From Hyaloperonospora brassicae (Eukaryota > Oomycota > Peronosporomycetes > Peronosporales > Peronosporaceae): a DNA stretch of 64,000 bases. The stretch is taken from positions 248,001 through 312,000 of the forward strand of contig CANTFL010000002.1 in NCBI GenBank assembly GCA_947650285.1, read 5' to 3'. Positions 21,013-31,245 of the stretch are shown here, piece after piece (position 1 is the stretch's first letter; each line of letters begins with the position of its first letter). The notes under the pieces are model-generated. The model made no database searches. It saw only the letters and a program-made list of their open reading frames with translations, and was not told the origin of the DNA. The position numbers were made by a program, and so were the translations under genes.

Positions 21013-21991
21013 ACACGCGCCCTAGGCGCTTGTAGACGGATTGCAAGTTTGCAATCGCGTCACGCATCTCAGCCGAGATGTGTGCCCTTCCCCAGGGCGA
21101 ATTTAGGGAGTACACATCCCTATGTGCACGCTGCGAGTTGTCAACACAACTCGCACAAGGGTCTCCCCATGTGAGGCAAGGAATGCCTGCCTCACTCGAT
21201 AAACAATGCAACCGGTACCTAGCACCGGTTGGCGTTCGCCGTTCGAACCTGAGGCGTGTTGCCTCAAGTTTCTTGAGCCACCCTTCTCGTCCAAAATTCT
21301 TTACGTTTTGGACGAACGCGTTCCACGCAGCCAAAAGCGATGTTTTGTCACGCTTTTGGTTGCTGTTGTACCATCGATGTCTAAGAAAGACATCGAGATA
21401 AAAATCTTCTTCAGCGCGAAAGTTCTTCGCGCTGGGACTCAAGCCGTGAAGCTCGGTTGCATCGAATAAGGGTATTCGATGGTGTTGGCCTGTCTCGTGA
21501 GACAGGCTATTGATGAGTTGTTCGGGCAAACGCCACGGCTTCAACTCATCACGCTTCACAGTGGTACCCTTGTCGGTACCACGGCTCCCAGATTGACGAC
21601 GGCTCGCGCCATCGTCATCACGCTCGTGCGAAGACGCACGAGCCGGCGGTGGTGAAGAATAGAACTCACCACCCTGATCATCATCATCATCACTGCCGAA
21701 CAGACTGTGATGCAAATCACGAGTCCGTTCGTTCGGCAGTGGTCTTGGCGAATACTGAGGCGTCGCCGGTGAGCGAGACGCCTCTGGAGCATTGCCCGAG
21801 TCAGACACGTCTGACTCGCCAGAGTAGATGACCTCTACATCAGGGTCATCGTGCGCACGCGGTGTGATACCGCGTGCACCTGCAGCACCTGTTGCTGCAG
21901 GCGAAGAAGGGGCGGCAGACGACGAAGCGTCTGCCGCAGAGGCTTGCACAGCACCAGGCTGTGTGGGTCTTGAGTCACCTCGCATAGACAT
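20384..21991 (-). CDS. antisense ORF of the gypsy element, 535 aa, function unknown
   Basis: An unbroken 535-codon frame on the minus strand of the element's 3' region, starting 130 bp inside the right LTR. Residues 1-150 are Ala/Ser/Asp-rich and look disordered. Residues 150-325 look like a folded, Trp/Arg/Leu-rich domain with a His-Cys ... Cys ... Cys-X2-Cys cluster (H262, C263, C272, C279, C282), possibly metal binding. Residues 326-415 form a linker. Residues about 418-520 are a strong coiled coil, followed by a basic KKKAR tail that could be a nuclear signal. The last 210 codons overlap the sense chromodomain frame. A frameshifted version is present in copy 2 with the same domains. Antisense ORFs are known in some plant gypsy elements. 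I do not recognise this family, and a structural or silencing-control role would be guesswork. Confidence 0.7.
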   Translation of the reverse strand: MSMRGDSRPTQPGAVQASAADASSSAAPSSPAATGAAGARGITPRAHDDPDVEVIYSGESDVSDSGNAPEASRSPATPQYSPRPLPNERTRDLHHSLFGSDDDDDQGGEFYSSPPPARASSHERDDDGASRRQSGSRGTDKGTTVKRDELKPWRLPEQLINSLSHETGQHHRIPLFDATELHGLSPSAKNFRAEEDFYLDVFLRHRWYNSNQKRDKTSLLAAWNAFVQNVKNFGREGWLKKLEATRLRFERRTPTGARYRLHCLSSEAGIPCLTWGDPCASCVDNSQRAHRDVYSLNSPWGRAHISAEMRDAIANLQSVYKRLGRVFTDGPQDSSDGSRHTGGRDLQHPSTAESGAPSCSKRVDTPATGRGSSSLILNRHGDSRYAPLESVDHREHPPKDVVEEERPPPDDSVHHLDPYEMDRAIDELRDDLKHERDRRYALTDTVRKNRKGHEADRARDRADYATAQLQVERDVRSLFGELATARGEISRLNTEVSYLRDQTDRLERERKNLMDVLERGGYLHRKKKARTDSTT

Positions 21992-22110
21992 GTTAACTAT
22001 GCGAGGTCAAGCGGAAAGTGAATGGAACGGACCCAACAAGTGCTCCCTGTCCCAATGGTGGCCAACGGGTGGCCTCCATGTTTTCGATAGTCACACGGTG
22101 ACTATCAGTT

Positions 22111-22121
22111 AAGGGGGGTGA
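22111..22121 (+). other. polypurine tract of gypsy copy 1
   Basis: AAGGGGGGTGA immediately before the right LTR, the expected primer for plus-strand DNA synthesis. Copy 2 has the same sequence at 51252-51262. Confidence 0.8.
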
Positions 22122-22512
22122 TGTAACGGGGCAGCCCGTTACATGAAATTGTCACTTTAAGGAAAGTGACAATAAAGAATATAAAGATGGATATTCTTTA
22201 AAACAATATCACCAAAGTGGTGATATTGAAGGGTCGACCAAAGGGTCTGTTCATTGGTTGATATCGTGATGATATCAACCCACCAATCGCCGCAAGACGC
22301 GCGCAATGAGTGGTGACGAGACGTCACCATACATGCAGTTATATTAGTATAATTGAATTAAGTCAAACGAAGAGACAGTAGTTTAAAGACTTAATTTATT
22401 AATATAACAGTTCTACTTTTACCCTACCTACGCTTCCTCGCTTGCCACGTGTACGTCCGTCGGGGCACCCAAATCCCTTGCGTTAAGTTACGCAAGGGTG
22501 TGCCCCGTTACA
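22122..22512 (+). repeat. right LTR of gypsy copy 1 (391 bp)
   Basis: Looks identical to 14529-14919 at every base. It is followed by the target duplication CAGAG at 22513-22517. Confidence 0.95.
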
Positions 22513-22960
22513 CAGAGCGTCAACAAGCTCGAGAGCTTACGGTCCCTGTTCCAGGAGGACCAAACGATTATAGAGAATCACAGCTTAGAGGGTTTAAAAG
22601 TAGCTACCTTTACAGGCGTTGCTAGCTCCTCAAACGATCGCAAGACACCTCAAAGGGGCACGTGTCTTTCAGTGATCAAAAGGGGAACTGAATTTTATTT
22701 CTTCTTTTAACCTTAAAGAACGCCTTAGAACAACGTAATTAGCCTACTCGCTAATGTCCTGAATAACACCTCATAAACGATCTCGTAATCAATGGTTGAC
22801 AGACATCAGTCTTCAACAATCGATACTGTGTTCTAATATCACTTAAAAGGGAATCCCATCCTTTGTGTGCACCACACCTATTGTCGACTACCAGTCGACG
22901 TGCGTGTAACCCCGTTTCAACATTGGTCCGATGAGAGAGCCGGGCCTAGTAATTGTCTTT
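22513..22960 (+). repeat. copia 3' LTR, right fragment
   Basis: Continuation of the copia 3' LTR beyond the gypsy insertion; it starts with the second CAGAG. It aligns by eye with about 7100-7540, including GTTCTAATATCACTTAA (22832) and AGTAATTGTC near the end. The right boundary is approximate. Confidence 0.6.
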
Positions 22961-24508
22961 TTATGTGCTATGAAGCGAGTAGCCAATCTCCATCAAACGC
23001 TTCCTCACGCGCTTGCAAGGTCTTTGCAAAACGAATTTGTTGCTGCGATCGAATGTAAGCGCATGCGGTCCTTCTCATGCTTCACGATCAAAAGATCATC
23101 AGCGAATTGAGCGCAATGCGGCGGCATTCCGGAAACAGATACATTTTCCAGCTCCGGACATCTCCCAGTTGTAAAAAAATCGGCATATGGTGCATGAAGG
23201 CCATCGCGAAATGCGAGATATGTACAGCAGTAACAGCAGTCTGCGTAGTCCGGCTCAAGGGATGTCTTGAGCTCTTCATCTAAGGTACAACGGGACACTG
23301 GCTCGCACGGTTTCAGCTACACTACGTTGCCTCGATCTGCGCTGTATCCCTGGCTCAGGACCGTTCAGCCATGTTGCACACACACATGTAAACAGACGGT
23401 CATCATCACCTTCTCTGCACCTCTTCGATTTTGAACAACGAGCCCGTGTCCACGCGAATTACTCACCATGGAGGGCCTATCCGGATCTTTCACCTCGCTG
23501 TCGTCGATAAAAAGAATACAAACGGGTTGCAACAACTCCGTAGCAACACTTCGGTCGGCAAAATGATCAAGTATTGACATCTGTAAACGCACACAAACGC
23601 ACATGCTCTACGTGCGCTGTGCGTAGGCTCCATACGACAGAGATGATCATCCGATCAGTGCTCTTCGTTCTACCTTTGTTGTAGATTGCTAGTTGAGAAT
23701 GGTTGTAGACCGTCTCGTTTCGTCTACTTGGACGGCGAGTCTCAAAATATTCGGATACGCAAGAGCCGGATTACTACGCTCCCATACTATCGATATGAGC
23801 GGGGGGGGCAAGCGCTATGCATGGCCTGCTTTATCCAGCTGTTTTTAGCGAAGTGAGGACGACAGTGTGTAGATTCGTGACACACACGGCATGGCCGTAT
23901 GCAGGCAGTACACCTATCGACGGCGTTTCTTCGTCGAGACGACATGCCGGCATGGTACCTCTTCACCATTCGAAGATAGACGTCGTGTAGCGAATGTATG
24001 AAAGGGGTAGTCTGCGAGGACATCCTGTGTCTGAGCAAGGGGCATAACACAGTCCTGCAAGTACGAAGGAGACCGTGGGCTGGTGTGTTTCTTGCTGCTA
24101 GAGGAGGCCTACCAAATATCTGCCGTTGTTCGATACCCGAGTAGACGATTACAAACCAGCTACAAACATGCAGATCCTTTACGCACACAAATGAAGGATA
24201 AGATGTGGCGTGCCAGCGCGACGAAGCGTCGACACGGCAGAAAAGAAGCGAAAAAAACACTGTTCGGATCGAGTCTCGGATTTGCTCAGGCACTCTAAAC
24301 TTGACCAGATCTGCGCGGGACATGACTGTGTAGCAATTGGCTTGAAGACCAAGTCACAGCACTTCAGCCACATGATCCCTGCTGTATGGATGTATTGTTC
24401 GCAACGTTGTACCGTACAGCTTCAAATAACGTGCTGTCCACGGCACGACGATCGTATGTAGCTGCGTCGTCAACGGACAGGATAGTAAGCGATCGCCGCA
24501 GGCTGGAT
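22961..24508. other. no gene seen
   Basis: About 1.5 kb between the copia LTR and the pectinesterase promoter. Open stretches exist on both strands (for example minus 24323-23787, 178 codons), but none has recognisable domains, plausible composition or a promoter, so I annotate none. Confidence 0.4.
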
Positions 24509-24527
24509 CCTCACTTTGCCTTTTTCC
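24509..24527 (+). promoter_or_regulatory. oomycete Inr/FPR-like core promoter of the pectinesterase gene
   Basis: CCTCACTTTGCCTTTTTCC matches the oomycete initiator (TCAYTYY) followed by a pyrimidine-rich flanking region. It lies about 30 bp before the ATG at 24558, consistent with the short leaders of oomycete genes. Confidence 0.5.
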
Positions 24528-24557
24528 TCGCCGCCACCAAGACCACGTCCTCGAAAT

Positions 24558-25599
24558 ATGAAGATATCTGCGCTCCTTATTGCGGCGCTTGCCAGCATCC
24601 TATCGATAACTGCCGACAGTGGAACGTGCAGTGGACCACAAGCTCGGGTCAAGCCGCCGCCTGGTGCTATCGTTGTCGATGCGATGGGTGATCCCAAGCG
24701 CCAGGGCAGCTACCGAACCATAAAGGAGGGCGTTGCAAAACTCGATATTAGCACGGTCAAGCAGCAGACGATCTTCATCTTTCCAGGAGTCTACAAGGAG
24801 CAGGTGGTCGTTCCGCTCCTTCAAGGCGCTCTCGTGATCCAAGGCGCCACGTGTGATGCGACGTCGTACGTCAAGAACCAGGTGACGATTTCGCACGCGA
24901 TGGCGCAGAAACACTTGGCTTCTGGAGTGGTCCGCGAGCGCAATGCACTGACCAGCACAATGCGATTCAGGTCCAACAACGTGAAGGTTTACAATCTCAA
25001 CATCGCCAATACGGCGGGTCTTGTGGGGCAGGCTGTTGCTGCCAGCGTCGACGGCACAAACTGCAGCTTCTACGGCTGTAACTTCATAGGAAACCAAGAC
25101 ACTTTGTTGACCACAACTGGCCGCCAGCTGTATGCGAAGTCACGCATTAGTGGCACCGTCGACTTCATTTTCGGTATGTATGCGGTGGCTTGGTTCGAAG
25201 ACTGCGATATCGATAGCATTGGCAGGGGGTTCATCACTGCCAACGGTCGTCCTAGCGAAGACAGTGATTCCTTTTACGTCTTCAACCACGCGCGCGTGTA
25301 CAGCTCCGATGCCAACGCTTTCAACACAACCTTCCTTGGTCGTCCGTGGCGGTCTTTTTGCTCGCGTCGTGTGGCAAAACAGCGAGCTTGGCCGCGTTGT
25401 CAATCCTGCGGGTTGGTCAAAGTGGAGAAACGACGACCCGACGAAGTTGTACTTCCGAGAGTTCAACAATTTTGGCCCAGGCGCAGCTACGGGTCATCGA
25501 GCAAACTTCAGCCAACAGTTGAACAAAGCGGTGGACATCAAGGAACTCTTTGGTAATAGCTACAAGAGCGAGTGGTGGGTTGACCCATCGTACCTGTAG
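24558..25599 (+). CDS. pectin methylesterase (CE8), with one-base frameshift
   Basis: A secreted enzyme that removes methyl groups from plant pectin. I chose ATG 24558 because it starts a clear signal peptide (MKISALLIAALASILSITA). Family motifs seen: GNQDTL (Q180, D181), the DFIFG motif (D202) and LGRPW (R262, W264), which hold the active-site Gln, two Asp and Arg. After LGRPWRS, near 25354-25360, the frame breaks in a T5 run. The correct C-terminal sequence (RVVWQNSELG ... WWVDPSYL) continues one frame over to the stop at 25597-25599, so one extra T explains the break. It could be a sequencing error, an allele-specific lesion or a true pseudogene. It stands alone with no neighbour of related function within 3 kb. 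Confidence 0.85.
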
Positions 25600-28187
25600 A
25601 CCCGTGATGCTCGCTAGCTAAGAGCTGCAGAAGTTGTCGTCTTCCTTTTTGCTTTAACATCGATAACACTGCACACTTGATCTCCTTTTCATCGGACGAA
25701 CACAAGCTCATACGACTGCGCTAGACATCTGGGATTCATTGGGTGCCCGGACGACACAAAGTCTCGATATCATGGCATACTTTGGATCCATGGAGCAACC
25801 GCTCCCATAAGCCTGTAGACCAAGATGTTCTACCTCGACGACGCCAAGTCACTTCTGTTTGTTTGTAGGCATATAGACTGACGAAAAAAGTCATCCAAGC
25901 TTCCACGGGGTTAGTTCTTACGAAGAAGAAATAACGTGCGAGAATCGGCCGCTCGAAAGGCAAAATGTACCGCTTCACAGTCATGCCAATGTTAACACGA
26001 GCTTTACTTGTCACGTTTCGTGCTGCAAGAAGTCGCCCGCGTGTTTTCGCATGGCTCACCGCCGATTAACGAATCATCTCTTTCGCGTCTCCGTCCTCAA
26101 CAAAGTGACACGAATCTCTCGTATGAATCCCGCAGCGGCGCTTCTGGCGGTAAATGACCAAGAGCCGTAAACGTAGCATCATAGCACAAATGTCTTCCGC
26201 TTCATCACCCGGCCTACGGTGGAAAAGACAAGTGGATCAGTGCGGTTCGTATGTCCATGATGATTGTCCGAGCGATGTGTCTCGTCTTCGAGCTACTATC
26301 AAAACTTCCTTCGGTCCACTACTTTAGCATTGGTTTACTATCTCACCATAAGACAATCGCGCTAGCTCAAGACCGCTGTCATCCCTTCTACCTACTTGTA
26401 TTGCGCGAATGACAGACCCGCAGCTCGGCAGGACGATTGACTGATTTGTTTGAACCTCAGCATGTATTCGATACGCCAAGCCCTGAAAGCTCATCATCGT
26501 CAAGACGCAGATAGTGTAAGCGATAGGAAGGCGCCCTGTGAGTATGGCAGTTCAGCTAATTGTTGTGTTGATGTCTTTGCTGCTAAACACGTGCAATACT
26601 TGAAGTGTAGTACTTGGCGATACAAAAACTTGTTTTACAATGAGCACCTTTCGATGAAGATGTGGTGTTCAGTGCAACGCACTGACTTGTGTTGCACTGA
26701 GCACCACATCTACATATATAGGTGCTGGCTTCAATGCAACATCGTACCACCCCGATTCCAACGTGCAGGCCCCATCCAGCCAGGTTGTACCGAGCACGTG
26801 TCCAGGCTTTGTCCTCGATCACCACAAGTGCGGTCTGCTCTCTGGCACTGCTCTCGGCCAAGTTGTCGTCCAATCGAGTGTGCGTCTCGTTCGTTTGCCA
26901 CAGCAACGCAGGTTGTTCTGTCGATGAGCTGATGTGTGTGTCAAACGATCATACTCTTTTGACATATGTTTCGGTCGTTGCGTCGTTTTTCCACACTCTT
27001 GTAGCTTGGGTTTCCGTCGTTGCGTCGTATCTCCACACTCTTGGTTCCTACGTTGCAGACTTGGATCAATGCCTCCCATTTGCGCCTTGCAACGTGTGTG
27101 CTGTAAGAGAAAAAGGTGTGTAGAGCGTTCGCTCGGATTCAACACCAACAATCAGCTATGATGCAGATAGGACAATCAACACGGCATTTGTAGCTGTCGA
27201 TCGGTTTCTGTCTTTACGGAGCAATATCGGGTACTGTTGGAATGGTGCACTAGATTATCGCTATGAGCGCACGCTCGTGTTGTGCAAGCCGATTGTGAGT
27301 CCGTTGCTTAATCACAATGTAAGCAGCGACAAATGACTACCAATCATTCAAGAATGGTTCACTGCTTCTCCCTAGTGGCCCTTCCCCTCCGATACCTACT
27401 TGCAAACGCTGTAGCTTGATCATTGCCAACTACAGCTGCATGTTGCTGTGTTTGTCATGTGCGACGACTAGCTAGCCCCCTTAGTCTTTCGTATTGCTGG
27501 TTTAGTGTTACGTGATATAGGGATTGTTCTTGTGTTCAGCGAGGCAACTGCAGGTGTTTTGCAAGCTCTTCGTTTGACAGGTGTGCTACTTTTTGTTGTC
27601 ATGAATCGTTGGCGTCAAAGTGTCTTGCAGCTTCTTGGCGTCATCCCTCCAGAATCATTGGCGTCGTGCTTTGGTAATTGTTGACATTGGTTCGTTTGCG
27701 ACCATTCTGCTGGGTACGGCCACTGTGTGAAGATATTTCTATCTCGTAGCCTCATACATCTTATTGCATGATATTTAAACAAACCCATTTGTTTAAACTG
27801 TATCGTGCGACCGTCGAAGGTTCGAGCTTCTCTCGATATACCATTGCCAATTCTCACGACGTACTTGGCGCATTTGCGTCTCGGACATTATTGATAGCAC
27901 TTCGTGGGAGCTCAAGAGACACTCATCCTTTTTTGCTAGTACTTGCTGTCTAGCACTTCACTTGTCAGCAAAATCTGCCAAACAGCCACCAAGCTGACTA
28001 AAAGCAGTAAAACAGAATAAAAGCAGTCTCACTGCATTGCATCGCAAAACTCTCTGACTAGTCATGCCTCGACTACTGTATTCTCAGAGAAAACCGCGAC
28101 CTCTCGCTTGCTTCAGACACGTTTGACCATACTCAACTCAAGTCCTTTTCGCCACGCGCTGTCCACCACCCGTTTGCTTTCACGTCC
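25600..28187. other. no gene seen apart from one inverted repeat
   Basis: About 2.6 kb of intergenic DNA. Open stretches are short and lack domains. A strong hairpin lies at 26659-26710 (annotated separately). Phrases such as CGTTGCGTCGT..TCCACACTCTTG recur around 26974-27045 as a short imperfect tandem repeat. Confidence 0.4.
26659..26710. repeat. 20-bp inverted repeat with 12-base loop
   Basis: The arm GATGTGGTGTTCAGTGCAAC (26659-26678) faces GTTGCACTGAGCACCACATC (26691-26710); 19 of 20 positions pair, and the exception is a G-T type pair. The 12-base spacer would form the loop. It could be the core of a foldback or MITE-like element or a small-RNA precursor. No target duplication or flanking gene settles which. 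Confidence 0.75.
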
Positions 28188-28592
28188 ATGCCATTCGCGC
28201 CAATGGCGTCGTCCTCCATGCGGTTCCTCGAGGCCTTCGCACGCGCCGCCAAGCGCCAACACGTGTCCGGCCGCGCCCAGCGCGGGCTCTTCGCAGGCCG
28301 CGACAAGGCCTTCGGCAACAATGTGTCGTTCTCCAAGCGCCGGACGCGCCGCGCGTGGAAAGTGAACCACCAGTGGAAAAGTCTCTACTCGGAGACGCTG
28401 GACGAGAAAGTTGGGCTCAACGTGACGACGCACACGCTGCGATGCGTCGACAAGTGCGGCGGACTGGACAACTACCTCCTGAGCCTCAAAGACGAGCGCG
28501 CGCTCGGGGTCAAGGGACTGGTGATCCGCGACCGCATTCGAACGGCCATTGCGACGACGACGACGTCGGACGCGTCGACGGGAGACCTGTAG
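28188..28592 (+). CDS. mitochondrial ribosomal protein bL28m
   Basis: 134 aa. Residues about 27-100 match the bL28 family: RAQRGLFAGRDKAFGNNVSF, then KRRTRRAWKVNHQW and VTTHTLRCVDK. It is a component of the large mitoribosomal subunit. The N-terminus is Arg/Ala/Phe-rich and acid-poor, suitable as a mitochondrial targeting sequence. I chose the ATG at 28188; the in-frame ATGs at 28203 and 28218 are also possible. No intron. Its 3' end faces the 3' end of the Pro/Thr-repeat gene 144 bp away, so the two are convergent. The C-terminal Thr/Ser tail (TTTTSDAS) is extra relative to bacterial L28. Confidence 0.85.
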   Translation: MPFAPMASSSMRFLEAFARAAKRQHVSGRAQRGLFAGRDKAFGNNVSFSKRRTRRAWKVNHQWKSLYSETLDEKVGLNVTTHTLRCVDKCGGLDNYLLSLKDERALGVKGLVIRDRIRTAIATTTTSDASTGDL

Positions 28593-28736
28593 AATAGACA
28601 CAACGAGCGAGTTGTAGGCGGTTTCCAGGGAACATAATACATTACTTGACGACGCTAAGGACTTGAGGCGGTCGTGGGGGCTGGTGTTAATACTATTGGG
28701 TTGTGGTGGTGCTGTGGTGGTGGTGGGCAATGGTGG

Positions 28737-31245
28737 TTAGAAACCGTCTAATACGGACGAGCGCTGGACGTGCTGTCCCCTCCTCGATGCGTTCGTGCGC
28801 TCGGACGTCGGAGCTGAGAGTAGCGACGCGTTCGCCTGTGCTTGGGGCGTACTCGCCCAACTGGTGCGGTCGGAGGACACGGACGAGGCGAAGCGCACGG
28901 AGAAGTTGCTGCTCGACTGCGCGGACCGATACGTTTCCCTCGCGTCGGCACGGAACGTGACGGACGACGCCCGCGTTCCTCGGATCGCAGACGGCAATGG
29001 CACCAACGACGACGACGACGGACCGATGCTCCCGAACGAGACGGAGCTCGCGTCGGACGCCACCGAGTTGGAGTAGTAGAAAGCGGGAGGGCTCGACGAC
29101 CGCGCGAGCGGCACGGGACCGGTGAACGAGTCGTACTCGTTGCCTTGCTGGCTGTCCGTCGGTGTGTCGAGCGCGCCAGGCGTCATCGGTCTGCGGACGG
29201 AGGCATAGGACAGTGCGTTCGTGGCCGCAAAGTCGGCCGTCTTCGTCCGGAGTCGACCGCCGCCACTCGGCATTGTCACGGCGATCTCGTCCCGTGGCGT
29301 GAGCGGGTCCGTGACGAACACGCCGGACGAGAGGCCCGTGTCCCGACCGAGCGTCGCACGCGTTTGCCGGAAGAACGAGTCCAGCGCGCGTTGCTGCGAA
29401 CTGTCTCGTCGGCGCTTGTTCGCCGCCGACACGCGCACGTGGCGCAGGTGCACGGAGATGACGGACACGATGACGACGCAGATGGCGCCGACAATAACGA
29501 GCGCGAGTTTCCAGCCGCCAAGTGGGGTCGGCCGTCCTGAAGACGTGTTGGCGTTGCTGTGGTGGACGTCGTCGTCGTCGTTGTCGTCGACGTGCTGGAT
29601 CGCCACGGCAGGAGTGTCCGTCGGGTCCGCGATGATCGGCGCAAACGTGAGCACCCACGAAGCGTCCACGCTGTCACCCGTTGGCCGATCGGCGCTGCTG
29701 CTGTTTTCGGCGGCATCGTCCTGCGTCGTGTCTTCGTACGTGTCGTCGTAGTCGCGCGAGGAAGCGGTCGAGGACAACGAGGCAAAGTTCAAGTCGAACG
29801 GACCTCTCGGACCTCTCGCTGGCTCGGACGTGCTGCCGGAAGATATGCCCGCAATGGGCAATGTAGCGACTGGAGCCGCAGTGTCTCCTGTTGTTGGGAC
29901 ACCTATCGGTGGAGTTGGGGCTGCTGCTGCTGTCGGCGTCGTGATTGGGGTCGGGGGTCCACCTGATCCATCATCATCCGTCGTAAGAGGAGGAGCGACG
30001 GTGCCTGCTGGGACGATTGGCAAGGCATCCGTCGTTGTGGTGTTGGGCAGCGTAGACACGTTGACATCAGCTGGCACTGGCGCTGCTGGAACAAGAGCTA
30101 TTGGAGTTGCTACCGGAGCAGGCGTCGGGGCTTCCGCTGGAACTGGCGTAGGAGCTTCAGCCGGCACAGGGGCTTCGCTGGAACTGGCGTAGGAGCTTCA
30201 GCCGGCAATGGTGTCGGCGTCGGCTCTATGACTGGAGTGGTGTTGAGTTGACCGGAGCTGGTGTCGGAGGTTCTGCCGGCACTGGTGTCGGCGTCGGCTC
30301 TATGACTGGAGCTGGTGTCGGAGGTTCTACCGGAGCTGGTGTCGGAGGTTGCGGCACTGGTGTCGGAGGTTCTGCCGGCACTGGTGTCGGCGCCGGCTCT
30401 GGTGTCGGAAGTTCTACCGGCACTGGTGTTGGAGCTTCGACCGGAGCTGGTGTTGGAGGTTCTGCCGGCACTGGTGTTGGAGCTTCGACCGGAGCTGGTG
30501 TCGGAGGTTCTGCCGGCACTGGTGTCGGAGGTTCTGCCGGCACTGGTGTTGAAGCTTCAATCGGCGCCGGTGTCGGCGTCGGCTCTATGATTGGAGCTGG
30601 TGTCGGAGGTTCTGCCGGCACAATGACCGGCGTCGGACCTTCAATCGGCGCTGGTGTCGGGTCTATGACTCGAGCTGGTGTCGGTGCTTCAGCCGGCACT
30701 GGCGCTTTGTTATCGACATCAGGAGCTTTCGGTGCCTCAGTAGCGTCTGCAGCAGTAGCAGCAGGAGGCAGCGTCTCCACTTGAGCTTCCGTATGCGTTT
30801 CGGTTGTCGTCGTTGTTGCGTCGGCGGTCGTCTCGACAACCGCAGACACGACGGTCGATGCGGTCGAAGGTCCCTCGTTGACTCCATTTACAGGGGGCGT
30901 CGCATTCGCACGCAACGGTATCGCCGTCCAACTCGCGCTCGTCACGCCATCTCGAACGAAACGAAACGCCTTTGTCACGGACGACGACACAGTCACCTCG
31001 TCGTCTTCGTCTCCTCGTCCTCCTCCGCCTCGAGCCGGCGCCACTGTCGCCGGCATCGCGTCCAGCCCCGCAAACGTTCGCGACGTCAAGCGCGGGCCAA
31101 CATCCGCCGGGGCATTGGGGTCTTTGGCCCGTGCAAAAGTGACGTCCGTGAGCTCTCCTCGCACGAAGAGCGCGAGCAGAAGCATCGAAGACGACCAACA
31201 GCACCACTTCGCATGCGTCCGTCGCGTCCGTCGCGTCCGGTTCAT
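28737..31245 (-). CDS. Pro/Thr-repeat single-pass membrane protein, frame broken in the repeats
   Basis: The N-terminal frame (31245-30226) starts with a hydrophobic signal segment (SSSMLLLALFVRG), then a Thr/Ala-rich region and many PAEPPTPAPVE-type units. The C-terminal frame (30167-28737) continues the same repeats, then has an acidic stretch, one transmembrane helix (LALVIVGAICVVIVSVISV, about 29516-29442) and a Ser-rich cytoplasmic tail of about 230 residues. The 60 bp between the frames (30167-30226) still encode repeat units in the third frame, so two small indels, not a clear intron, separate the parts. A GT...AG intron of about 80 bp spanning them cannot be excluded. The overall build is that of a mucin-like cell-surface or wall-anchored sensor protein. 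I do not recognise a named family. Confidence 0.65.
30060..30720 (-). repeat. degenerate tandem repeat encoding (P-A-E-P-P-T-P-x)n
   Basis: On the minus strand, 24-30-base units encode PAEPPTPVP, VEAPTPVPA and IEPTPTPAP in varying order. The underlying DNA repeats explain the indels that break the reading frame and make both copy-number change and assembly error likely here. Confidence 0.8.

Larger units (their letters stand above)
14529..22512 (+). mobile_element. young full-length chromodomain Ty3/gypsy element, copy 1
   Basis: A 7984-bp element with two 391-bp LTRs that look identical at every position, a primer-binding stretch, gag, pol (protease, RT, RNase H, integrase), a chromodomain part, a long antisense ORF, a polypurine tract and a perfect 5-bp target duplication. 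Identical LTRs imply a very recent insertion. The only break in the pol reading is a frame change at a G6 run (19788-19793) that copy 2 shares. The chromodomain places it among the chromovirus-like gypsy elements, which tend to target heterochromatin. Unusually, nearly the whole element is made of short inverted repeats with short loops (see findings). Confidence 0.95.
6790..22960 (+). mobile_element. old Ty1/copia element, split by gypsy copy 1
   Basis: Two diverged copies of an approximately 0.7-kb sequence flank gag and pol relics of copia order (gag, protease, integrase, reverse transcriptase, RNase H). The right copy is interrupted at 14528 by the young gypsy element and resumes at 22513 after a CAGAG duplication, so the copia 3' LTR was the insertion target. 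The interior without the insert is about 6.7 kb, longer than usual because 7541-9545 holds about 2 kb of AT-rich sequence with no recognisable gene. The LTRs are strongly diverged and pol is full of stops, so the element is ancient. Confidence 0.75.

Noticed and set aside
23787..24323. 178-codon minus-strand open frame
   Set aside because: No signal peptide, domain or promoter; Arg/Cys/His-rich composition looks like chance opening upstream of the pectinesterase.
28693..29785. Open frames of 169-321 codons on both strands within the C-terminal half of the Pro/Thr-repeat gene
   Set aside because: Arg- and Ala-rich shadows of a GC-rich coding region; the frame with the transmembrane helix and Ser-rich tail is the plausible one.
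30248..30784. Gly/Val-rich 178-codon plus-strand frame
   Set aside because: Complement of the PTP repeat; composition is explained by the repeat.
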